Shown here one piece after another: positions 1 to 8,650 of a DNA stretch of 64,000 bases. Each line of letters starts with the position of its first letter. Position 1 is the stretch's first letter. Where the stretch lies: positions 132,049 through 196,048 of the forward strand of contig CBDCJX010000007.1 in the NCBI GenBank assembly GCA_965218045.1. The letters run 5' to 3'. Under the pieces are notes generated by a model. The model worked only from the letters and a program-made list of their open reading frames with translations. It did not search any database and was not told the origin of the DNA. The translations under genes and the position numbers were made by a program. Origin of the DNA: CAVRCA01 sp965218045. GTDB lineage: Bacteria > Pseudomonadota > Alphaproteobacteria > Acetobacterales > Acetobacteraceae.

Positions 1-14
1 GCGAGGGGCAACGA

Positions 15-830
15 TCAGCGCCCCTTGAACTGCGGCGACCGTTTTTCGATGAAGGCGCGGAGTCCCTCGGCGTGATCCTCGGTCTGCACCGTCAACGCCA
101 TCGCCTCGGCCTCGCGGTGCGATTGCTCGTCCCAGCTATTGTCGAGCGAGTTTCGCATCAGCCGCTTGATTTGACCGAGCGCCACGGTCGGGCCATCGGC
201 GAGCCGGCGCGCCAGGTGGTCGGTCCGCTCCGCCAGCTCCGCGCGTGGCACCACCCAGTTCAGCAGCCCGAACTCGCGCGCCTTTTCGGCGGGGAAGCGA
301 TCGCCCAGCAAGCCCATCTCGAGGGCGCGTCGTTCGCCGACGACACGCGGCAGGAAATAGCTCGCCCCGCCATCGGTCGAGAAGCCGATATGGCGATAGG
401 CGAGGGTGAAGATCGCGTCGTCACTGGCGATGGCGAGGTCGGCGGCGAGCAGCAGGCTGACGCCGAAACCCGCGACGGCGCCGTGGATCGACGCCAGCAC
501 CGGCTTGGGCATCCGGCGAAGCTGGTAGATCGTCTGGTGCGCGCTCACCACGCGGGCCTCGAAACCGCGCACATGCGCCTCGCGGTTGGAACGCAGCTCC
601 TCGTCGAAGGACTTGATGTTGCCGCCTGCCATGAAGTGCTGGCCGCGACCCCGGATCACCACCGCGCGAACCGCCGGGTCGCGCTCGAACGCGCCGGTGA
701 TCTCGAACAGGCGGCGGCTCATCTCGGGCGAAAGCGTGTTGAGCACTTCCGGACGGTTCAGCGTGATCCAGCCGATCCCGTCCTTCACCTCGGCGAGCAC
801 GTGGCTCGCGTCCTGCGGCGTCTCACTCAT
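15..830 (-). CDS. Enoyl-CoA hydratase/isomerase family protein
   Basis: A 271-residue crotonase-fold protein, the usual length for single-domain enoyl-CoA hydratases. Near the N-terminus it has the family opening GWITLNRPEVLNTLS, followed by the oxyanion-hole segment HFMAGGNIKSF (about residues 66-76) and the second glycine-rich segment SIHGAVAGFGVSLLLAADLAIA (about 114-135). Such enzymes hydrate or isomerise acyl-CoA double bonds in beta-oxidation or related degradation in the cytoplasm. The substrate cannot be read from sequence. A GGAGGTGA Shine-Dalgarno just upstream supports the ATG at 830. It is divergent from the flavin monooxygenase gene at 962, with about 130 bp between the two starts that must hold both promoters. 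Confidence 0.9.
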   Translation of the reverse strand: MSETPQDASHVLAEVKDGIGWITLNRPEVLNTLSPEMSRRLFEITGAFERDPAVRAVVIRGRGQHFMAGGNIKSFDEELRSNREAHVRGFEARVVSAHQTIYQLRRMPKPVLASIHGAVAGFGVSLLLAADLAIASDDAIFTLAYRHIGFSTDGGASYFLPRVVGERRALEMGLLGDRFPAEKAREFGLLNWVVPRAELAERTDHLARRLADGPTVALGQIKRLMRNSLDNSWDEQSHREAEAMALTVQTEDHAEGLRAFIEKRSPQFKGR

Positions 831-961
831 CGCTCACCTCCCGAAAACAACCTTCATCGAGCCATGATCGGTGCCATGACGCAAATCGACCACGCCGGCG
901 CCGAGGGTTGTTCGACCTGCCGAATAGCGGTCAACTGCGGGCGTCATCATGGGAGAGCACG

Positions 962-2320
962 ATGCGGCAGATGACCCTGGTCGCCTTCCTGCAGGCGCAG
1001 AATTGCAGCAATTTCGTGGGCTCCTGGCGGCACCCCGAGGCGGCCCCCGACTTCACCTCGGCCGAGTATTTCCGTCGCATCGGGCGTATTCTCGAAGCCG
1101 GCAAGTTCCACCTGGGGTTTTTTGACGATCGCCTGGCCATGCCCGACCGGTTCGGCGGCGATCACGCCCACACCGTCGCCAACGGCATACGCTGCGTGAA
1201 GATGGACCCGGTGACGATCCTCACCGTGATGGGGATGGCGACCGAGCGGCTGGGGCTCGGCTCGACCTACACCACCACCTACTACGAGCCGTTCCACGTC
1301 GCGCGTGTGTTCCAAACCCTCGATCTGATGACCGACGGCCGCGCGGCGTGGAACATTGTCACCTCGATGAACGACGGCGAAGCCCTCAACATGGGCATCG
1401 CGACGCATGGCGAGCACGATCTGCGTTACGACCGCGCCGACGAGTTTCTCGAAGTCGTGCTTGGTCACTGGGACTCTTGGGACGACGACGCTATCGTGCT
1501 TGACAAGGCATCGGGCTTGTTCGCGCATCCCGAAAAGGTGCGGCGGCTGGACTACCGAGGAAAATTCCTCACATCGCGCGGGCCGTTCACCGTGCCGCGC
1601 TCGGCGCAGGGTCATCCGGTGCTGATCCAGGCCGGGCAAAGCGATCGCGGACGGCGGTTCGCGGCGCGCTGGGCCGAGATCGTGTTCGTCGTCTATCACA
1701 CGCTCGAACACGGCAAGCAGGAATACGCCGCCTTCAAGGACATGATCGCGCGCAACGGCCGCGACCCCGACAGCGTGAAGGTGACCCCCGAGATCTACTG
1801 CGTCGTCGCCGAGACCCGCGCCGAGGCGGAGGACCAGCTTGCCCTCATTGACACCCTGCCGCGCGATGCCGACCGGCTTTCGCTGCTATCGGAGGTGCTG
1901 AATTTCGACTTCGCGACCAAAAGCCTCGACGAGCAGTTCACCGACGAGGAATTCGCCGCGATGACCGGCGCGCAGGGGATACGCAACCGGGTGATCCGCG
2001 AGACCGGCAACCGCAATCCCACGGTGCGCGAGTTCATCGAGATCAGCGGTCGCGGCACATTTCACGACCATCCGCGCGTCTGGGGCAGCGTGAAGGATGT
2101 CGCCGATCAGCTCGAGGAGTGGTTCACCGCGCCGGCCTGCGACGGCTTCGTGGTGGCCGCCTCACACGTGCCGGGCGCCTACCAGGATTTCGTCCGGCTT
2201 GTGGTTCCCGAGCTGCAACGTCGCGGCCTATTCCACGCGGAGTACGAAGGCACGACGCTGCGCCAGAATTTGGGTCTCCCCCGCCCGGCGATCGGCGCCT
2301 GGCACCAGCCCGGGACGTGA
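962..2320 (+). CDS. NtaA/SnaA/DszA-family FMN-dependent monooxygenase
   Basis: A 452-residue bacterial-luciferase-like monooxygenase of the nitrilotriacetate monooxygenase component A / DszA group. Typical segments are the N-terminal LGFFDDRLAMPD, the central GRAAWNIVTSMNDGEALNMG and RYDRADEFLEVVLGHWDSW, and HPVLIQAGQSDRGR. These enzymes use FMNH2 delivered by a separate reductase to oxidise chelators, sulfones or similar compounds. No dedicated reductase is adjacent, so the substrate is unknown. The ATG at 962 is preferred over an upstream in-frame start at 908 because GGGAGAG lies just upstream and conserved sequence begins there. It is convergent with cysK, leaving 3 bp between stops. Confidence 0.85.
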   Translation: MRQMTLVAFLQAQNCSNFVGSWRHPEAAPDFTSAEYFRRIGRILEAGKFHLGFFDDRLAMPDRFGGDHAHTVANGIRCVKMDPVTILTVMGMATERLGLGSTYTTTYYEPFHVARVFQTLDLMTDGRAAWNIVTSMNDGEALNMGIATHGEHDLRYDRADEFLEVVLGHWDSWDDDAIVLDKASGLFAHPEKVRRLDYRGKFLTSRGPFTVPRSAQGHPVLIQAGQSDRGRRFAARWAEIVFVVYHTLEHGKQEYAAFKDMIARNGRDPDSVKVTPEIYCVVAETRAEAEDQLALIDTLPRDADRLSLLSEVLNFDFATKSLDEQFTDEEFAAMTGAQGIRNRVIRETGNRNPTVREFIEISGRGTFHDHPRVWGSVKDVADQLEEWFTAPACDGFVVAASHVPGAYQDFVRLVVPELQRRGLFHAEYEGTTLRQNLGLPRPAIGAWHQPGT

Positions 2321-2323
2321 TGG

Positions 2324-3304
2324 TCAGTCGAGCCCGTCGAACAGCGGAGTGCTGAGATAGCGTTCGGCGAAGGATGGGATGATCGTCACGATCAGCTTGC
2401 CGGCGAATTCTGGGCGACGGGCTACTTTGAGGGCCGCCGCCAGCGCCGTGCCGGAGGAGATGCCGCCGGGGATGCCCTCCGTCTGCGCCAGACGCTTCGC
2501 GGCCGCGAAACTCTCCTCGTTCGACACTTTCACCACCTCGTCGATCAGGCTGGTGTCGAGGATTTCGGGAACGAAGCCGGCGCCGAGCCCCTGCAGCGGG
2601 TGCGGCCCCGGCTTGCCGCCGGAGAGCACCGGGCTGGCTTCCGGCTCGACCGCGATCATCCGCAATTCCGGCTTGCGCGGCTTGAGCGCCTGGGCGCAGC
2701 CGGTCAGCGTCCCGCCGGTGCCGACGCCGGAGACGATCGCGTCCACTCGGCCCTCGGTATCGTGCCAGATCTCCTCGGCGGTGGTCTGGCGGTGGATCTC
2801 CGGGTTGGCGGGGTTGCCGAATTGGTTGGGCATCACCGCGCCCGGTGTGCTCTCGACCAGCTCGTTGGCGCGACCGATCGCGCCGCCCATGCCCTTCTCG
2901 CGCGGCGTGAGCTCCACCTGGGCGCCGAGATAACGCAGCATCTTGCGCCGTTCGACGGACACGGATTCCGGCATGGTGAGGATCAGCTTGTAGCCGCGCG
3001 CGGCGCACATGAAGGCCAGCCCGATCCCGGTATTGCCGGAGGTCGGCTCGATGATGGTCGCGTCCGGCGTGAGCTTGCCGTCGCGCTCCATCGCCAGGAT
3101 CATGTTGACGCCGATGCGGTCCTTGACGCTGGCGATCGGATTGAAGAATTCGAGCTTCAGGCAGATATCCGCCGAGATTCCCTCCTCGCTGGAGATGCGC
3201 GGGATGCGGACCAGCGGCGTGTTGCCGATGGTTTCGGCGATGCTGTCGTAGATCCGCCCGCGCAGTGGACGGTCGAAGGCGAGGGGCTTGTGCTCGGCTG
3301 CCAT
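2324..3304 (-). CDS. cysK: Cysteine synthase A (O-acetylserine sulfhydrylase)
   Basis: Fold-type II PLP enzyme of 326 residues that makes cysteine from O-acetylserine and sulfide. It has the AETIGNTPLVRI opening, the PLP lysine in NPIASVKDRIG, the phosphate/substrate loop EPTSGNTGIGLAF, and the PLP-phosphate glycine loop VSGVGTGGTLTG. The ATG at 3304 carries GGAGG 11 nt upstream; an in-frame start 39 nt further up lacks this. It is convergent with the monooxygenase gene. The stretch upstream (3305-3457) contains a long perfect hairpin and then an IS630 remnant, so its promoter region may have been remodelled by the insertion. Confidence 0.92.
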   Translation of the reverse strand: MAAEHKPLAFDRPLRGRIYDSIAETIGNTPLVRIPRISSEEGISADICLKLEFFNPIASVKDRIGVNMILAMERDGKLTPDATIIEPTSGNTGIGLAFMCAARGYKLILTMPESVSVERRKMLRYLGAQVELTPREKGMGGAIGRANELVESTPGAVMPNQFGNPANPEIHRQTTAEEIWHDTEGRVDAIVSGVGTGGTLTGCAQALKPRKPELRMIAVEPEASPVLSGGKPGPHPLQGLGAGFVPEILDTSLIDEVVKVSNEESFAAAKRLAQTEGIPGGISSGTALAAALKVARRPEFAGKLIVTIIPSFAERYLSTPLFDGLD

Positions 3305-3385
3305 GACTAAGGAATCCTCCATCCAGTTCGCCCGCAATACCACGTCGGGCCGCGCCTCGCCACGCGGCTCGGCCCCTACTCATGC

Positions 3386-3419
3386 CTCGCGCGTGGCTTG
3401 AGAAGCAGCCACGCGCGGG
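3386..3419. repeat. Long hairpin (10-bp perfect core, extendable) between cysK and an IS630 remnant
   Basis: GCGCGTGGCT at 3389-3398 pairs perfectly with AGCCACGCGC at 3407-3416 around an 8-nt loop, and the stem extends a few pairs outward including one G-T. There is no T-run on either side, so it is not a convincing terminator. It sits where the left end of the IS630 element would be expected, but I could not match it to a sequence at the other end. Confidence 0.5.
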
Positions 3420-3457
3420 ACACACTCGCAGCAGACAATGCGTGGAGGCGTGTATGA

Positions 3458-4114
3458 GCGATCGACCGGTTCCGTTGGCGGCGCCCCCGCCATTGCCTGC
3501 ACGGCCGACAGGATGCCCAGGCGGTCGACTGGTCGGGACTGAGGCTGCGCCTGCTGCGTCAGCAGGCCGAAGCGGGCGACATCGTGCTGCTGTTCGGCGA
3601 CGAATCGGAAGCGTTGACCCATCCGTATCTGGCTCATGCCTGGGCCAAGCGAGGTGTCGACCTGCGCGTCCCGGCGCCGGGTCAGGCGCGCAAGCGGGCG
3701 CTGCTTGGCGTGCTCGACTATGGAAGTGGCGAACTGGTCGTACATGTCAGTGCCAGCAAGCGCAGCACCGATTTCATCGCTCTGTTGGAGACGCTTGACC
3801 TCCGCTATGGACCCAGGCGGGGACGCGAGGCGGCTCCGGTCGTGCTGGTGCTCGACAACGGCCCGATCCACATCAGCAAGCTGACCCGTACAGCGGTTGC
3901 CGCGCGGCCCTGGCTGACCATCGAGTGGTTGCCGAAATACGCACCCGAACTGAACGACATCGAGCGATCCTGGCGAGACTTGAAGCGTCACTTCCTCGCT
4001 CACCGCACCTTCCGGTCCGCCGAACACCTCGAAACCGCGATCCACCAAGCGATCACCGAACTCAACCACGAACGGCAGCATCAAATGTGCCACCATCAAC
4101 GAATCGCTGCTTAG
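3458..4114 (+). pseudogene. IS630-family transposase, 5'-truncated
   Basis: The reading frame from 3458 to the TAG at 4114 encodes about 218 residues of the C-terminal DDE_3 part of an IS630 transposase. The first Asp lies in LLFGDESEAL, the second in VLVLDNGPIHISK, and the Glu in YAPELNDIERSWRDLKRHF. The N-terminal helix-turn-helix half is missing: the frame is closed by a TGA at 3455 and has no ATG, the first possible start being GTG at 3584. Intact IS630 transposases are normally about 340 residues. It is therefore a dead remnant. Its stop codon overlaps the stop of the opposite-strand glutathione transferase. Confidence 0.75.
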
Positions 4115-4767
4115 AACTCCACCTCCAGCTCCTCGATCTGTTCCGGCTCGTGCTTCGCCGCTTCAAGCCACTCCTGCATGTCGGGCCACCGCATGATCTG
4201 GGCGCAGTACTCCGAGCAGAGCGTATCGACATGCACGTCGTAGGTGCCGAAGCGTGTCACCACCGGCGCGTACATCGCGTCGGCCACCGTTGGTCGCGCG
4301 CCGAATAGCCAAGGGCCGTTCGACTGCGTCAGGCAGTCGCGCCATATCTCGACGATGCGGTCGATGTCCGCCTGCGCCGAGGACCATACGGTGAAACCGG
4401 GCCGATGGCTGCGCAGGTTCATCGGCAGCGATGAGCGCAGGGCCGAAAATCCCGAGTGCATCTCCCCGGAGATCGAACGACAGCGCGCACGTGTTTCGCG
4501 ATCCGATGGATACATCTGGGCCTCTGGCCTGATCTCGTTGAGATACTCGGCGATAGCCAGCGTGTCCCAGATGGACAGCCCGTCATGCATCAGGCAAGGC
4601 AGCAGGATGGACGATGAACGCAGCAGCAATTCGGCCCGGGCCGCAGGATCGTCGGCGGCGACGACCTTCTCATCGAAATGCAAGCCGGACAGCCGCGCCA
4701 GGAGGAAGCCGCGCAAACACCAAGAGGAATAATTCTTGCTGCTGATCAGCAGTGTCGCATTCGCCAT
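4111..4767 (-). CDS. Glutathione S-transferase family protein
   Basis: A 218-residue cytosolic GST-like protein. The N-terminal thioredoxin-fold part begins LLISSKNYSSWCLRGFLLA, the SSW/C stretch being typical of one bacterial GST branch, and continues through the cis-Pro region SSILLPCLMHDGLSIWDTLAIAEYL. The C-terminal helical part contains GPWLFGARPTVADAMYAPVV, with the N-capping box Asp conserved in GSTs. The substrate is unknown. The start is placed at ATG 4767 where family similarity begins; 16 residues of an upstream extension are ignored. The gene ends exactly at the edge of the IS630 remnant, so its extreme C-terminus could have been altered by the insertion. Confidence 0.85.
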   Translation of the reverse strand: MANATLLISSKNYSSWCLRGFLLARLSGLHFDEKVVAADDPAARAELLLRSSSILLPCLMHDGLSIWDTLAIAEYLNEIRPEAQMYPSDRETRARCRSISGEMHSGFSALRSSLPMNLRSHRPGFTVWSSAQADIDRIVEIWRDCLTQSNGPWLFGARPTVADAMYAPVVTRFGTYDVHVDTLCSEYCAQIMRWPDMQEWLEAAKHEPEQIEELEVEF

Positions 4768-4895
4768 CACCTGCACCTTTTCCGCGCTTCTGGCCTCGAC
4801 AAGCGATGGTAACACATGCAGCCTTCATGCCGGAACGCAAACCGTTACACGCGAGCGGCACTTTTCGGCGCTTCAAGAGGTAGGCTCATGCGCGG

Positions 4896-6152
4896 ATGAT
4901 GTATCAACTCTATCAAGCCCAAGCCGACGCGCTGACGCCGATGCGTCTGTTCGCCCGCGCCGGCGCCGGGTTTGCCCGCCAGCTGGAAATCGGCCCCCAC
5001 ACGCCGGCCTATCTGCGCCACATGGGCGCGCTTTGCGAAGTGCTGCTCGGCGCCGGCCTGACGCATCAGCGCCCGGCGTTCGGGATCGAACACGTCCGCT
5101 TGGGCAACCGCGACGTGCAGATCATCGAGGAAGTGGCGGACGACACGCCGTTCGCCACTCTGCTGCACTTTCGCAAGGATTCCGCCGTCGTGCAGCCGCG
5201 CGTGCTCGTTGTCGCGCCGATGTCGGGCCATTTCGCCACCTTGCTGCGCGGCACCATCCAGGTGCTGCTGCCGGAACACGACATCTACGTCACCGACTGG
5301 AAGAACGCCCGCGACATCGCGGCCGATCGTGGTTGCTTCGGGCTCGATGAGTTCGTCGATCACATCATCCGCTTCGTCGAGGCGATGGGACGCGACAGCC
5401 ACGTCATCGCCGTGTGCCAGCCGACGGTGCCCGCCTTGGTGGCAGCCGCGGTGATGGCGCAGGACGGCAACCATGCCCAGCCGCGCAGCATCACGCTCAT
5501 GGCCGGGCCGATCGACACCAGGATCAATCCGACCAAGGTGAACGAACTCGCGACATCACGCCCGATCGAGTGGTTCGAGCGTAACCTGATCGGCACCGTG
5601 CCGTGGCGTTTTCATGGCGCGGGGCGCCGGGTCTATCCTGGGTTCCTGCAGCTCTCCGCCTTCATGCTGATGAACCTCGATCGGCACGTCAGCGCGCATT
5701 TCAAGCAGTTTCGCGATCTCGTCGGCGGCGACAGCGCCAGCGCCCTCGCGCACAAGCGGTTCTACGACGAGTATGGCGCCGTGATGGACCTGCCGGCCGA
5801 GTTCTACCTGCAAACCGTGCAGCGCACTTTCCAGGGCCACGAGCTGGCAACCGGCCGGATGACCTGGCACGGGCACAAGGTGGACCCGGCGGCGATCCGG
5901 CGAACCGCGTTGTTCACCGTCGAGGGCGAGCGGGACGATATCTGTTCCGTCGGCCAGACTCTTGCGGCGCAGGAGTTGTGCGTCGGCATTCGGCCGGCGC
6001 TGAAGCGGCATCACCTGCAAGCCGGCGTCGGACATTACGGGGTTTTCAGCGGCAAGCGCTGGGCGAACGAGATCTATCCGCGCGTGCGCGAAATGATCCA
6101 GATGACCAGCGGGGCGGAGACCAGGGGATCGCGGCCGATCCGCCCCACCTGA
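4896..6152 (+). CDS. phaZ: Intracellular polyhydroxyalkanoate depolymerase
   Basis: A 418-residue PHB depolymerase of the cytoplasmic granule-associated type, which mobilises stored poly-3-hydroxybutyrate. It has the usual N-terminal MMYQLYQAQADAL, the PMSGHFATLLRGT and HDIYVTDWKNARDIA segments, and a lipase-like box in which Cys replaces Ser (VIAVCQPTVPALVAA, Cys174), as in the Ralstonia PhaZ1 type. The catalytic Asp/His region follows near VEGERDDICSVGQT and HHLQAGVGHYGVFSGKRW. There is no signal peptide, consistent with intracellular action. It implies the organism makes PHB. A weak AAGAGGTAGG ribosome site lies upstream. Confidence 0.92.
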   Translation: MMYQLYQAQADALTPMRLFARAGAGFARQLEIGPHTPAYLRHMGALCEVLLGAGLTHQRPAFGIEHVRLGNRDVQIIEEVADDTPFATLLHFRKDSAVVQPRVLVVAPMSGHFATLLRGTIQVLLPEHDIYVTDWKNARDIAADRGCFGLDEFVDHIIRFVEAMGRDSHVIAVCQPTVPALVAAAVMAQDGNHAQPRSITLMAGPIDTRINPTKVNELATSRPIEWFERNLIGTVPWRFHGAGRRVYPGFLQLSAFMLMNLDRHVSAHFKQFRDLVGGDSASALAHKRFYDEYGAVMDLPAEFYLQTVQRTFQGHELATGRMTWHGHKVDPAAIRRTALFTVEGERDDICSVGQTLAAQELCVGIRPALKRHHLQAGVGHYGVFSGKRWANEIYPRVREMIQMTSGAETRGSRPIRPT

Positions 6153-6218
6153 CCACGTGCTCTGTCGCCGGCAGCCAATCCGGACTAGCGTTCCGGCGTC
6201 CGAGCGAGCGGAGTTGTC

Positions 6219-7130
6219 ATGCCTCAGAAGCTGCCTGCCCTCAGCCTGATCGCGGTGCCCGGCCGTCGTCGCGCGACCGTCGAGGTGGCGCGCGAGATCG
6301 AGCGCCGTGGCTTCGCCGGGATCTACGTCCCGAGCCTGTTCAGCAACATGTCGCTGTGCGAGGCGCTGGCGTGGAACACCGAGCGGATCGTGTTCGGCAC
6401 CGCGATCGCGCCGATCTACGCCCGCACCGTGCCGGATTTCGCCCAGGCGGCGGCATTTCTCCACGAAGTCTCGGGGGGCCGGTTCCGCTTCGGCATCGGT
6501 GTGGCGCACCCGCCCAGCCACGAGCGCATGGGAGTGACCGTCGGCAAGCCGATCAGCGACACGCGGGATTTCGTCGTGCGCTTCAAGGCGCAGCAGGGAT
6601 TGGGTCCGCTGCCACCGATCATCCTTGCGGCACTTCGCAAGCGAATGGTCGCGCTGTCCGCCGAGATCAGTGACGGCGTGGTGTTTGCCAATGCCAGCCG
6701 CTCGGCGATGGCTGGCTCGCTCGCCAACCTGCCGGAGACACAGCGCAACGATCCCGACTTCTTCATCGGCGACATGATCCCGACCTGCATCTCCGACGAT
6801 CTGGAGGCGGCGAAGGCGGTGAACCGGCGGACTTTGACCAATTACGTGCTGCTGCCGAACTACCGGAATTACTGGAAGGAGTGCGGCTACGTCGAGGAGA
6901 TGGAGGCGGTCGAGCGCGCGGTCGCGGAGGATCGGCGCGACGATGTGCCGAACTACATCACGGACCGCTGGCTCGCCGATGTGTCGCTGTTCGGTCCACC
7001 GGCGCGGGTGCGCGACGAGCTCGAGCAGTGGTACGCGGTCGGCGTGCGGACGCCAATTCTCGTTCCGTCCTCGGCGGCCGGCAACCAGATGCGCGCCTTG
7101 CAGGAGGTGTTCGACACGTTCACCGGCTGA
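6219..7130 (+). CDS. LLM-class flavin-dependent oxidoreductase
   Basis: A 303-residue luciferase-like (F420- or FMN-dependent) oxidoreductase. Recognisable parts are GFAGIYVPSLFSNMSLCEAL, RIVFGTAIAPIYARTVPDFA, FLHEVSGGRFRFGIGVAHPP and, near the C-terminus, GPPARVRDELEQWYAVGVRTPI. Members oxidise or reduce diverse small molecules, and the actual substrate is unknown. Its start ATG lies 66 bp after phaZ. The next gene, a metallo-hydrolase, starts 36 bp after its stop, suggesting co-transcription. Confidence 0.85.
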   Translation: MPQKLPALSLIAVPGRRRATVEVAREIERRGFAGIYVPSLFSNMSLCEALAWNTERIVFGTAIAPIYARTVPDFAQAAAFLHEVSGGRFRFGIGVAHPPSHERMGVTVGKPISDTRDFVVRFKAQQGLGPLPPIILAALRKRMVALSAEISDGVVFANASRSAMAGSLANLPETQRNDPDFFIGDMIPTCISDDLEAAKAVNRRTLTNYVLLPNYRNYWKECGYVEEMEAVERAVAEDRRDDVPNYITDRWLADVSLFGPPARVRDELEQWYAVGVRTPILVPSSAAGNQMRALQEVFDTFTG

Positions 7131-7165
7131 GTAAAGTCGACACCGACAAACAGGACGGAAGCGAA

Positions 7166-8002
7166 ATGCCCTTTCTCACCGAAGCGGAGCCCGAGCGGGG
7201 CGCCGCGTTGCCCGTGATGCCGGGGGTGCGCCGGATCGTGGCGGCCAATCCCGGCCCGATGACCTATCGCGGCACCAACACCTACCTGATCGACACGCCG
7301 GACGGTCTCGTGGTGCTCGACCCCGGCCCGGCCGATCACCCGGAGCATGTCGACGCGATCAAGCGCGCCGCCGGCGAGACGGTGAGCCTGATCCTGGTCA
7401 GTCATCACCATCACGACCATATCGGCGCTATCCCGGCGCTGCAGGCGGAAACCGGCGCGCCGACCGCCGGGTTTCGCGAGCAGGCCATCCCGGAGTTCGA
7501 GCCGCAGATCAAGATTGACGACGGCGGCACGATCGCCGGCATGACCGCGTTGCACACGCCGGGCCACGCCAGCGATCATCTGTGCTTCGAGCTCGCCGGG
7601 CGCGACGGCACCCGCGTCTTGTTCAGCGCCGATCACGTGATGTCGTGGTCGAGCACCGTGGTGAGCCCGCCCGGCGGCAACATGCTGGCCTACTTCCAGA
7701 GCCTGAAGAAGCTGCTCGACCGCGCCGATGACATCTATCTTCCCGGCCACGGCCCGCCGCTATCCGAGCCACGCACGTTGGTGCGGGAGTTGCTGCATCA
7801 TCGGCAGGAACGCGAGCGGGCGCTCGCCGCGGCGCTGGCGGGCGGCAGGCGTGCCGATACCTTCACCCTAATGAGCGAGCTCTATTCGCAGGTCGACCCG
7901 CGTCTGCGTCGCGCCGCCGAGCGCAACGTGCTCGCGCACCTGCTCAAGCTGGAGCAGGAAGGGCGCGTGACGCGGGAGGGAGACCTCTGGCGCGCAACGT
8001 GA
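7166..8002 (+). CDS. MBL-fold metallo-hydrolase (LACTB2-like)
   Basis: A 278-residue metallo-beta-lactamase-fold protein. It has the metal ligand motif HHHHDH in LVSHHHHDHIGAIPAL, a further His in LHTPGHASDHLCF, an Asp in LFSADHVMSW, and the terminal His in IYLPGHGPPL. It also has the GTNTYLID segment and a C-terminal winged-helix-like tail of the LACTB2/ribonuclease-like subfamily. The natural substrate cannot be assigned. ATG 7166 has GGAAG upstream; a longer reading frame overlapping the preceding gene is not needed. It is convergent with the NUDIX gene, 6 bp apart. Confidence 0.87.
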   Translation: MPFLTEAEPERGAALPVMPGVRRIVAANPGPMTYRGTNTYLIDTPDGLVVLDPGPADHPEHVDAIKRAAGETVSLILVSHHHHDHIGAIPALQAETGAPTAGFREQAIPEFEPQIKIDDGGTIAGMTALHTPGHASDHLCFELAGRDGTRVLFSADHVMSWSSTVVSPPGGNMLAYFQSLKKLLDRADDIYLPGHGPPLSEPRTLVRELLHHRQERERALAAALAGGRRADTFTLMSELYSQVDPRLRRAAERNVLAHLLKLEQEGRVTREGDLWRAT

Positions 8003-8008
8003 GCTGCG

Positions 8009-8650
8009 TTATTCCAGGTGCCAACGCGCCGTGCGCCGGATGCGCACCTGCGGGCGCGCAAGCCGCTCCGGTTCGCCAAGCGCGAGCCACTCCTGCAACT
8101 CGCCCAGCACCTCGCGGGTAATGCTGACCAGGTCCATCGCAAGCGCTTCCTGCAAGCCGTAGAAGCGCAGATTGCCGAGCTCGCCGGACCCGGCCAAGGA
8201 GCCGGAGAGCCGATCAGCGTCGACCACCAGGAAGCGGGCGCTGAACCGGATCGGCGAGTCGGGCGGGGTGATGGCGCGGCAGAGATAGTGCAGCCCGTCG
8301 AGATGCGGCGGTCGGCCGAGTGTCAGCCCGGTCTCCTCCTCGAGTTCCCGCGCCGCCGCGATGCCGATCGCGTGCGCCAGGCGCGGCGCGGCACCCCGCT
8401 CGATGTGATCGCGGGTCTGCGGGCTGAGCGGTGTCGCCGCTTTGGCGCGGTAATCGCCCCGATCCACCGCGCCGCCGGGAAACACCAGCCGGTTCGGCAT
8501 GAACCGCGCTTTCGAGCCACGCGTGCCCATCAGCAGCGCGAGCCCATCGGGATCATGACGCAGCACGATCAAGCTGGCGGCGTGGCGCGGGCGGATGCGC
8601 CGCTGCCGGGCTTTCGGGGCGAGAAGGTCAAGCGGGGTTGCGTCAGGCAA
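8009..8650 (-). CDS. NUDIX hydrolase
   Basis: A 213-residue NUDIX protein. The box begins FPGGAVDRGD and, after an insertion of roughly 30 residues, ends ARELEEETGL. This split arrangement is like the eukaryotic NUDT19-type CoA or nucleotide-sugar hydrolases. The best start is a TTG at 8650 that overlaps the stop of the upstream nitroreductase gene, giving translational coupling; the frame is open further upstream, but only through the nitroreductase coding region. The substrate is unknown. Confidence 0.8.
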   Translation of the reverse strand: MPDATPLDLLAPKARQRRIRPRHAASLIVLRHDPDGLALLMGTRGSKARFMPNRLVFPGGAVDRGDYRAKAATPLSPQTRDHIERGAAPRLAHAIGIAAARELEEETGLTLGRPPHLDGLHYLCRAITPPDSPIRFSARFLVVDADRLSGSLAGSGELGNLRFYGLQEALAMDLVSITREVLGELQEWLALGEPERLARPQVRIRRTARWHLE

